Below are positions 1 to 5,172 of a DNA stretch of 5,172 nt, piece by piece. A program made the translations under genes and the position numbers. This DNA comes from Streptomyces violaceorubidus (GTDB lineage Bacteria; Actinomycetota; Actinomycetes; Streptomycetales; Streptomycetaceae). Each line of letters starts with the position of its first letter. Within the stretch, counting starts at the first letter, position 1. Location: assembly GCF_000717995.1 (NCBI RefSeq), contig NZ_JODM01000075.1, positions 1 to 5,172 on the forward strand, read 5' to 3'. The notes under the pieces are model-generated. The model saw only the letters and a list, made by a program, of their open reading frames with translations, searched no databases and was not told the DNA's origin.

Positions 1-111
1 GAGCTGCTCACGGCGGACGCGGCACGCGAGCGCGGCACAGGACTGCTCCGCGCGGCGGCCGGCCCACCGAAGGCGAGGGCGGCGATGGTCCTGCTGCGCG
101 GCGGCGCGTGA
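1..111 (+). CDS. C-terminal end of an unidentified protein (5' partial)
   Basis: Reading from base 1 gives an open frame of 36 codons ending in TGA at 109-111. The peptide is rich in Ala, Arg and Gly and ends in MVLLRGGA. Nearly every codon ends in G or C, as expected for real coding sequence in a high-GC actinomycete, and no other frame here is as convincing. The beginning lies outside the window, no family motif is visible, and I assign no function. It runs towards the fabH-like gene on the opposite strand, and a stem-loop at 296-320 lies between them. The call rests on codon bias and the clean stop, so it could still be a chance open frame. Confidence 0.4.
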   Translation, partial: ELLTADAARERGTGLLRAAAGPPKARAAMVLLRGGA

Positions 112-349
112 GGAGCCGGTAAGCCCGTGTGCACGGTCGCTCGGGCATTCGTTTCCTACGAGGATGATGTGAGAACGGGCCTGCCGAGGCACGTGCGCTC
201 CGGCCTCTTCTGACAACGATCCGGCTCCGGTGCTCGCGGTCGGCTGAGTGGACCGCACGCGTCGGGCAACAGGGCCGCGGTCCGGCCGGCGGGACTCGAC
301 CCGCTTCCGCAGCGGGTCGAACCCAGAAAACGCAGGCCGGTGCCGTGGC
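112..349. other. Convergent intergenic region without a recognisable gene
   Basis: This 238-base stretch separates the plus-strand stop at 111 from the minus-strand stop at 350. I see no open frame with convincing codon bias and a ribosome binding site on either strand. The short frames that cross it continue out of phase into the fabH-like gene. The only structured element found is the stem-loop at 296-320. Confidence 0.5.
296..320. terminator. Stem-loop, probable terminator between convergent genes
   Basis: TCGACCCGC (296-304) and GCGGGTCGA (312-320) form a perfect 9-bp stem around a 7-base loop. It lies 30 bases past the stop of the minus-strand fabH-like gene and about 185 bases past the plus-strand stop, so it is best placed to terminate minus-strand transcription. 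Neither strand has a clear T-run immediately after the stem. Streptomyces terminators often lack one, so the call rests on stem strength and position. Confidence 0.5.
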
Positions 350-1345
350 TCACGGCAGGGTCACGATCTGGGCGGCGTGGGTCAGGCCCGCGCCGAAGCC
401 GACCAGCAGGGCCGGGGCGCCGCTGGGCAGGGTGCCCTGAGCCAGCAGGCTCTCCATGGCGAGCCGGACGGAGGCCTCCGAGGTGTAGCCCGCGCGGACG
501 ATGTCCTTGGCGATCACGGTGTGCGGGGCGAGGTTCAGTGACTTCGCCGCCGCGTCGATGATGCGGGCGTTGGCCTGGTGGGGATGAAGGCGGTGAGGTC
601 AGCGGTGCGCAGGCCCGCTGCGGCCAGTGCCCGTCTGGACGTCTCCGGTACGACGCGGGTGGCCCAGCGGAACACTTCGGGGCCGGCCATGCGCAGGTAC
701 GACCGCAGTCCGTCGCGGCCGGAATCCAGCCAGGAGCGGTCGTGCGCGATCATCCGGTGCTGCTGTCCGTCCGAGCCCCACACCACGGGTGAGATGCCGG
801 GCTGTTCGCAGGGGCCGACGACACCGCGCCCGCGCCGTCGCCGAAGAGGAAGGCCGTACCGCGGTCCTCCGGGTCGACGATGTCGCTCATCCTCCCCGAG
901 CCGACCACCACCACATGCCGCGCGTCGCCGGAACGGACCAGCGAATCGGCCAGGCCCAGCGCGTAGCAGAAGCCCGAGCAGACGGGCATGAGGTCCAGGG
1001 CGCCGGCACCGCGCGGGCGCCCAGCGGATCAGCCACCCGCGGCGCCGCGGCCGGTGCCTGTTCCAGGAACGACATCGTCGCCAGCAGGACCGCGTCGACC
1101 TCTGCCGGATCGGTGCCTGACTGCGCCATCGCCTTGCGGGCCGCCTCCGCCGCCATGGTGATCACGGTCTCGCCGGGGCCCGCGAACCGCCGGCTGACAA
1201 TACCGGAACGGCGGCGTATCCACGCGTCGCTGGAATCGATACGGGCACAGATCTCGTCGTTGCCCACCACCCGCACCAGCCGGTACGCGCCCACGCCCAG
1301 GATGCGCGCTCCAAAGCGGGGCTCACAGCGCCGGAGCCGGACCAT
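350..1345 (-). pseudogene. FabH-like beta-ketoacyl-ACP synthase III, three frameshifts
   Basis: A KASIII/FabH family protein spread over successive minus-strand frames. Restoring one base near 1010-1014, near 821-824 and in the G-run 580-583 gives a continuous protein of 332 residues, a normal length for FabH. Family landmarks appear in order: N-terminal ARILGVGAYR, SSDAWIRRRSGI, the nucleophile region MPVCSGFCYAL (Cys123), LFGDGAGAV (about 167-175), and FIPHQANARI (His257). The third catalytic residue, Asn in the usual GNTS motif, is Tyr288 here (AGYTSEAS). FabH enzymes condense an acyl-CoA with malonyl-ACP; relatives in secondary metabolism also act as acyltransferases. The ATG at 1345-1343 follows GGAGGGG by four bases and overlaps the TGA of the upstream ligase, so the two genes were translationally coupled. 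As written, translation would stop early after about 110 correct residues. Family membership is certain; whether the breaks are real or sequencing errors is open. Confidence 0.88.
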
Positions 1346-1349
1346 CACA

Positions 1350-1356
1350 CCCCTCC
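1350..1356 (-). promoter_or_regulatory. Ribosome binding site of the fabH-like gene
   Basis: GGAGGGG on the minus strand lies four bases before the ATG at 1345-1343 and inside the last codons of the ligase gene. It fixes the start of the fabH-like gene. With the TGATG stop/start overlap it indicates coupled translation. Confidence 0.75.
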
Positions 1357-1368
1357 GGGTACGGCCAC

Positions 1369-1395
1369 CGGCACGGGTACGGGTACGGGTACGGG
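1369..1395 (-). repeat. Hexamer repeat encoding a Pro-Val tail of the ligase
   Basis: Three exact copies of CGGGTA (plus-strand sense, 1374-1391), flanked by near copies, encode alternating Pro-Val dipeptides after residues ESGELN of the ligase. The tract lies beyond the last conserved motif, so it is a low-complexity C-terminal tail. Units of six bases keep the frame when copy number changes. Confidence 0.7.
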
Positions 1396-2983
1396 GTTCA
1401 GCTCGCCGCTCTCGTAGCGCTTCCTGCACGCGCTGCGCTGCACCTTGCCGCTGGTCGTCTTCGGCAGCGTGCCGCGGCACACGACGAGGACGTCGTCCGG
1501 TGTGATCCGGTTCTTCTCACGGCCGGCGTCACGGATGCGCAGACTCAGGGTGCCCGGGTCGAAACGCCTCAGGACACGGCCGTCCACCTCCACGACCAGC
1601 ACCAGACGCTCACCGGTCGGCCCGTCGCTGGAGAACGCGACCGCGCAGTTCGGGCGCAGGCCCGGTACCGCCTGCTCGGCCGACAGTTCGATGTCCTGCG
1701 GGTAGTGGTTGCGGCCCTTGCGGATGATGACGTCCTTGATCCGGCCGGTGACGTACAACTCGCCGTGGTGCAGGAATCCGAGGTCGCCGGTGCGAAGGCA
1801 GGTGTCGCCGTCCTCGCCCGCAGCCACGGTACGGGCGCGGAAGGTGGATTCGCTCTCCTTGGGCCGGCCCCAGTACCCGGCCGCCACGCAGGGGCCGGAG
1901 ACCCAGATCTCGCCGACCCGCCCCTCTGGAAGAAGCTGCCGGGTGCCGGGAGCGACGATCCGTATCCGGGTGCCGGAGACCGTGACGCCGCTGCTGACCA
2001 GTGGTACCGCGCCGTCCTGGGAGGGGGAGGCCGGTTCGGCCGCGCCGTTGCGCAGGGCGTCCGCGGAGAGCCACAGGGCGGTGGGCTGCCTGCCGGCTGC
2101 CGGTGGCTTTGAGGGTGTTCTCGGCGAGTCCGTATCCCGGGCACATGGCACGCGGGTCGAAGCCGTGGGGCGCGAAGGCCTCGGTGAACGAACGGACCGT
2201 CGCCCAGCGCACCGGCTCGGCGCCGTTGGCCGCCACCCGCCAGCACGACAGGTCTCCCACGTCCTTGGCCTTCCCGTCCGCGGCGGCGCGGGCGCACAGT
2301 TCGTAGGCGAAACTCGGCGCCGCGGCGTGGGTGCCCCTGAACCGGGCCACGGCCTCCAGCCACCGCGCGGGCCGCCGGATGAACGCCTCCGGCGCCATCA
2401 GATACGAGGGGACACCCGCCCACAACGGCAGCACCACCCCGAAGAGCATGCCCATGCCGTGGAAGAGAGGCAGCCAGTTCACCACCGTCCCTCCGGGTTC
2501 GCACGGCCACAACGCGTCCGGCTCCGCCACGTTCGCCGCGAAGTTGGCATGACTGACCATGACCCCCTTCGGTACACCCGTCGAACCCGACGTGTACTGG
2601 AGCAACGCGATGTCCTCGGGTCGGGACGGGGCCGGAAGACTCCCCCCGGTGTCTGCGAGAGCGGGGTCGTCGGTGGGGAACAGGGTCAGACCACTGAGCG
2701 CCGGCATGTCACCGAAACGCTCTCGGAGGTCGCGGGCGACCTCGGTGGTGGTCAGGACGGTCGTGGTCCTCGCGTCGTCGGCGATCCGGCGCAGCCGCAC
2801 CACGTCCTCGCGGCCGCGCGGCACCTGTACGGGGGCGCCCGCGACGCGTCCACGCATGCCTCCCAGCAGGGTTCGCACGAACTCCAGGCCCGACGGGTAC
2901 AGCAGCACGGCGTTCCGGCCCGACAGCCCGGCCGTGGCGAACGCCCGGGCGCGCAGGCAGGCGGCGTCGTGGAGTTCCCGGTA

Positions 2984-3003
2984 TTGATCCGCAACGCTTT
3001 GGG
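2984..3003 (+). repeat. Left terminal inverted repeat of the IS630 element
   Basis: Twenty bases matching the right end at 15 positions, beginning directly after the TA at 2982-2983. The first six bases, TTGATC, are identical in both ends. Confidence 0.85.
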
Positions 3004-3024
3004 TTTTGGGGTCGTTGGTGGTGT

Positions 3025-4086
3025 GTGAGCGATCTGGTGGGGGACGCGTGGCATCTGTCGCCGTCGGCGCAGGAGGCCCTGCGGCTGCGTGCGGTAGCCG
3101 CGCTGGTGGCGGGACGGGCCCGTGAGGACGTGGCGGCGGTGTTCGGGGTGTCGCTGAAGGCGGTCGACGGGTGGTGGGCGAAGTGGCAGGCCGGCGGTCG
3201 GGAGGCGCTGGTCATGCGTCCGCGTGGCAGGCCGGTCGGGGTGCACCAGGTGCTCGGGGAGGCAGAGCAGGGTGCGGTGCGGCAGACGGTCCTCGATCAC
3301 CGGCCCTGTGATGTGGGGCTTTCCGGTCAGCTGTGGACGCAGCGGCTGGTGGGCGAGCTGATCGTGAAGCTGTACCGGGTGCGGCTGACCGAGGTGGGGG
3401 TGGGCAAGTACCTCAGGCGGTGGGGGCTGTCCTTCCGGCGCCCGGACAAGCGGGCCGTCGAGCAGGACCCCGAGGCCGTGGCGCGCCGGCATCAGGAGAC
3501 CTGGCCGAAGATCCGCGCGAAGGCGAAGAAGGACAGCGGCGAGATCCTCTTCGCCGACCAGGTCGGTATCCGGTCCGGCCAGGTCACCGGCCGTACCTGG
3601 GGCGAGAAGGGCAAGACCCCCGTCGTGCGGCGGAGCGGGAACCGGTTCTCGGTGAACGCCATGTCGGCGATCAGCACCAAGGGCCGGATGCACTTCATGG
3701 TCTTCACCGAGAGCTTCACGGCCGAGGTGATGTGCCGCATCCTGGACCGGCTCGCCGGCCACTTCGACCACAGGATCCACCTCGCGGTCGACGGGCACTG
3801 CGCCCATCGGTCCAAGAAGGTCCGCGACTGGCTCGCCGCCCACCCCGACGATGTCGAACTGCACTTCCTGCCCCCGTACTCGCCCGAGCTGGACCCCGAC
3901 GAGCTGGTCAACGCGGACCTCAAGCACAGCCTGCCCAAGCAGCACCGGGCCCGCGATCAGGCCGAACTCGCCGCCGAGACCCGCCGCTTCTTCCGCAGGC
4001 GTCAGCGTCAGCCGCACATCGTCCGCTGCTACTTCGGCGGCCCACACGTCCGCTACGTCATGGACGAGAACCCCATGAGTTTCTGA
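3025..4086 (+). CDS. IS630-family transposase, DDE type, intact
   Basis: A 353-residue transposase that would cut the element out at its inverted repeats and insert it at TA. An N-terminal helix-turn-helix region (about residues 33-57, EDVAAVFGVSLKAVDGWWAK) is followed by a basic linker and a second DNA-binding segment. The catalytic core has the expected acidic triad: Asp178 in ILFADQVG, Asp256 in LAVDGHCAHRSKKV, and Glu293 in the signature FLPPYSPELDPDELVN. The frame stays open upstream to the IS end, but GTG at 3025 is the only usable start; no strong ribosome binding site precedes it. Length and domain order are normal for single-frame IS630 transposases, and there is no frameshift or internal stop, so it may be active. 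The first motif has Asp-Gln where many relatives have Asp-Glu, which should not remove catalysis. Confidence 0.93.
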   Translation: MSDLVGDAWHLSPSAQEALRLRAVAALVAGRAREDVAAVFGVSLKAVDGWWAKWQAGGREALVMRPRGRPVGVHQVLGEAEQGAVRQTVLDHRPCDVGLSGQLWTQRLVGELIVKLYRVRLTEVGVGKYLRRWGLSFRRPDKRAVEQDPEAVARRHQETWPKIRAKAKKDSGEILFADQVGIRSGQVTGRTWGEKGKTPVVRRSGNRFSVNAMSAISTKGRMHFMVFTESFTAEVMCRILDRLAGHFDHRIHLAVDGHCAHRSKKVRDWLAAHPDDVELHFLPPYSPELDPDELVNADLKHSLPKQHRARDQAELAAETRRFFRRRQRQPHIVRCYFGGPHVRYVMDENPMSF

Positions 4087-4090
4087 TCAA
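4071..4090 (-). repeat. Right terminal inverted repeat of the IS630 element
   Basis: The partner of the left repeat, followed directly by TA at 4091-4092. It overlaps the last codons and TGA stop (4084-4086) of the transposase gene. Confidence 0.85.
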
Positions 4091-4092
4091 TA

Positions 4093-4283
4093 GACCTTCG
4101 GAATCCCAACATGGGCGAGAATCTTGCCCTCGTCGCCCCCTCGACCACCGGGGCTGGACCCGACATCGGTGAGCTACCAAGAGGCCCTCCTTCCGCGCTT
4201 CCCCGTCGGCATACTCACCCGGACCAGGCCCCCGTTCGAGCCCCCGCCGACCATTCGAGCGAATAGAGAACAGCCAGCCCATG
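4093..4283. other. Severed upstream side of the ligase gene; no clear gene
   Basis: This 191-base stretch lies between the right TA duplication and the stop of the repeat-protein gene. If the IS is removed in thought at its TA duplication, the ligase frame continues upstream for 27 codons (ending DEGKILAHVGIPKV just before YREL) to a TAG at 4176-4174, with no ATG or GTG in frame. An ATG at 4166-4164 (MSGPAPVVEG) would join this frame if one base were added to the G-run near 4139. A purine-rich AAGGAGGG (minus, 4192-4185) could be a ribosome binding site. The region probably held the start and promoter of the ligase, but I cannot recognise the family's N-terminus with confidence. Confidence 0.4.
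4185..4192 (-). promoter_or_regulatory. Candidate ribosome binding site upstream of the ligase remnant
   Basis: AAGGAGGG on the minus strand is close to the ideal Shine-Dalgarno sequence. A TTG at 4180-4178 is correctly spaced but its frame does not match the ligase. The ATG at 4166 is 18 bases away, which is too far for normal use. It may mark the old start region of the ligase in sequence that has since lost or gained bases. Confidence 0.3.
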
Positions 4284-5172
4284 TTATCGGGTGCGAGCGT
4301 TGGCCAGGCCCGAGACGCCGGCCTCACGCATCTCGTCCAGATAATCCTGTGAAATCATTATACGGCCAGCCAGGATTTTTCTGAACCACTCGTAGGTCTG
4401 GGTTGTTTCCCCGACGCTACTTGGCTTGAAATTGTTTTTGCGGAGGATCTCCATGTGCTCTTCCGCGGTCCGGTTCCGGTTCTTCAGGCCCTTGGTGGTG
4501 CGAGCGTTGTCCAGGCCCTGGACGTTGGCCGCGCGCATCTCGTCCAGATAAACCTGCGACACCGCGCTCTTGCCTGATTTGACATCTGAGAACCACTGGT
4601 AGGTCTGCTGTGTGTCCCCGCCGAAAGTCAGGACGAATTGCTTTTTGCGGAGGATCTCCATGTGTTCTTCCGCGGTCCGGTTCTTCTTGTCCTCGGTGGC
4701 GCGAGCGTTGCCCAGGCCCTGGACGTTGGCCGCGTGCATCTCGTCCAGATGAACCCGCGACACCGTACTCCTGCCTGATTTGACACTGTTGAGCCAGCGG
4801 TAGGTCCGGTTTGTTTCCCCGGAGCTACGTGGCTTGAAGTTGGTTTTACGGAGGATCTCCATGTGCTCTTCCGCGGTCAGCTTCTTCTTGTCCTCGGCGG
4901 CGCGATCCCTGCCCAGGTTCGGGACGTTGGCCGCGCGCATCTCGTCCAGATGAACCTGCGGTACCGCGACCTCGCCACGCCTGACCCGTTTGAGCCAGTC
5001 AGTGGTCCGTGGGTTGTTGGATGTGTAGTTGTTCCTGCGGAAGATCTCCATATGGTCATTGCTATTGAGTAGTTTCTGGTCTTCGATGGTGCGGGCGTTT
5101 TCGATGCCGCTGATATGGGCGGCTGTCAGTTCCTTATGGTGAGCCCGGGTGATCAGGAATTCCCCGGAGGTG
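4284..5172 (-). CDS. Tandem-repeat protein of unknown function (5' partial)
   Basis: The frame is open from the right edge to TAA at 4286-4284, giving 295 visible residues; the start lies beyond 5172. The ATG at 5051 is not the start, because repeat sequence continues upstream of it in frame. The visible part has three full repeats of 63, 67 and 69 residues, flanked by a partial unit on each side. The consensus runs TAEEHMEILRK, then NFKP, then GETxxTYxWL, VKSG, VSxVxLDEMRAANV, GLxNAR. Each unit looks like three helices with charged, Lys-rich linkers. There is no signal peptide, membrane segment or catalytic motif in the visible part, so it is probably cytoplasmic. The Trp, Gly and Leu spacing and the unit length recall helicase-associated (HA) repeats, which are thought to bind nucleic acid, but that is only a resemblance. 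GC is lower than in the left half (29/60 at 4381-4440, 27/60 at 5041-5100), suggesting foreign origin. The coding call is firm; function is unknown. Confidence 0.8.
   Translation of the reverse strand, partial: TSGEFLITRAHHKELTAAHISGIENARTIEDQKLLNSNDHMEIFRRNNYTSNNPRTTDWLKRVRRGEVAVPQVHLDEMRAANVPNLGRDRAAEDKKKLTAEEHMEILRKTNFKPRSSGETNRTYRWLNSVKSGRSTVSRVHLDEMHAANVQGLGNARATEDKKNRTAEEHMEILRKKQFVLTFGGDTQQTYQWFSDVKSGKSAVSQVYLDEMRAANVQGLDNARTTKGLKNRNRTAEEHMEILRKNNFKPSSVGETTQTYEWFRKILAGRIMISQDYLDEMREAGVSGLANARTR
4284..5172 (-). repeat. DNA tandem repeat array of 189-207 bp units
   Basis: Using the shared CGGAGGATCTCCATGTG block as marker (CGGAAGATCTCCATATG in the last copy), copies begin at 4441, 4648, 4849 and 5038, giving units of 207, 201 and 189 bp. 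Partial units occupy 4284-4440 and 5038 to the edge. All spacings are multiples of three and the frame is kept. The two units 4441-4647 and 4648-4848 are the most alike; the outer ones have diverged most. Confidence 0.85.

Larger units (their letters stand above)
1345..2983 (-). pseudogene. Fatty acyl-AMP ligase (FAAL), cut by IS and frameshifted
   Basis: An adenylate-forming enzyme of the fatty acyl-AMP ligase class, which activates a fatty acid with ATP and delivers the acyl group to a carrier protein. About 545 codons remain, against roughly 570-600 for the family. The remnant begins at YRELHDAACL (2983 downwards) and continues with VLLYPSGLEF, the ATP-binding loop YTSGSTGVPKG (about 2599-2564), NWLPLFHGMGM, PSFAYELCAR, WRVAANGAEPV and PGYGLAENTL. 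The frame then shifts by one extra base between about 2086 and 2103. The second part carries GEIWVSGPCVAAGYW, LRTGDLGFL, the hinge GRIKDVIIRKGRNHYPQDIE (typical of FAALs) and PKTTSGKVQR, with the conserved C-terminal lysine at 1444-1446. It ends in a Pro-Val repeat and TGA at 1347-1345. The N-terminal 25-50 residues and start codon are missing because an IS630 element is inserted at 2983. Neighbouring FabH homology suggests starter-unit activation and use. FAAL rather than acyl-CoA ligase is inferred from the motifs. Confidence 0.88.
2984..4090 (+). mobile_element. Complete IS630-family insertion sequence
   Basis: The element is 1107 bp with one transposase gene. The left end (TTGATCCGCAACGCTTTGGG, 2984-3003) and the reverse complement of the right end (TTGATCAGAAACTCATGGGG, 4090-4071) match at 15 of 20 positions, including the outer six. 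Both ends are flanked directly by TA (2982-2983 and 4091-4092), the target duplication expected of IS630/Tc1-mariner elements. The transposase stop codon lies inside the right inverted repeat. The element splits the fatty acyl-AMP ligase gene and is oriented against it. Confidence 0.92.

Noticed and set aside
294..327. tRNA T-arm-like sequence (GGTTCGA on the minus strand)
   Set aside because: No acceptor, D-arm or anticodon arm can be found around it; the match comes from the stem-loop called as a terminator.
627..1505. Plus-strand open frame (292 codons) opposite the fabH-like gene
   Set aside because: It is Arg-rich and low in complexity, and overlaps clear FabH motifs on the other strand.
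1709..3028. Long plus-strand open frame (439 codons) opposite the ligase
   Set aside because: It is antisense to a well-recognised FAAL and reads as Arg/Gly/Pro-rich sequence with no motif, typical of shadow frames in high-GC DNA.
2752..4047. Minus-strand open frame (431 codons) opposite the transposase
   Set aside because: It crosses the IS boundary at 2984 and lies antisense to an intact DDE transposase. It is a shadow frame.
4253..4264. Small palindrome ATTCGAGCGAAT as terminator of the repeat gene
   Set aside because: A 5-bp stem with a two-base loop is too weak to support a terminator call.
4058..4327. Minus-strand open frame of 89 codons between the IS and the repeat gene
   Set aside because: It starts inside the repeat gene in another frame, crosses the IS end, and has no motif or suitable ribosome binding site.
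4284..5172. CRISPR array, suggested by regular repeats
   Set aside because: Units are about 200 bp, similar along their full length and in frame within one long coding sequence, unlike short repeats with unrelated spacers.

Overview
The window is high-GC DNA with actinomycete character, most likely Streptomyces or a close relative. The evidence is about 70% GC in the biosynthetic genes, strong G/C preference at third codon positions, GTG starts and GGAGG-type ribosome binding sites. It looks like an accessory region: a broken two-gene lipid or natural-product operon, an insertion sequence that cuts it, and a lower-GC gene encoding a tandem-repeat protein.

Layout. Bases 1-111 hold the last 36 codons of a plus-strand gene of unknown function. 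Bases 112-349 are a convergent intergenic region with a perfect 9-bp stem-loop, probably a terminator. Bases 350-1345 (minus) are a FabH-like ketosynthase III broken by three single-base deletions. Bases 1345-2983 (minus) are a fatty acyl-AMP ligase (FAAL) with one frameshift and no N-terminus; its TGA overlaps the ATG of the fabH-like gene, so the two formed a coupled operon. Bases 2984-4090 are a complete IS630-family element with imperfect 20-bp inverted repeats, a TA duplication and an intact 353-aa transposase. It sits inside the FAAL gene and separates it from its promoter and start. Bases 4093-4283 hold the severed upstream side of that gene and no recognisable gene. From 4284 to the right edge (minus strand, start outside the window) runs a protein made of 63-69-residue repeats, with lower GC than the left half. 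I do not recognise it as a named family.

How the genes relate. The FAAL would activate a fatty acid as acyl-adenylate and pass it to a carrier protein. The FabH-like enzyme would condense or transfer an acyl group. Together they suggest starter-unit supply for a polyketide or lipopeptide. As written, neither can make full-length protein. In the FabH-like enzyme the third catalytic residue is also changed (Asn to Tyr). The transposase and repeat gene are free of frameshifts over a comparable length, which points to real decay of the operon after the IS insertion rather than uniform sequencing error, though the second is not excluded. The repeat protein is the least explained and most interesting item.
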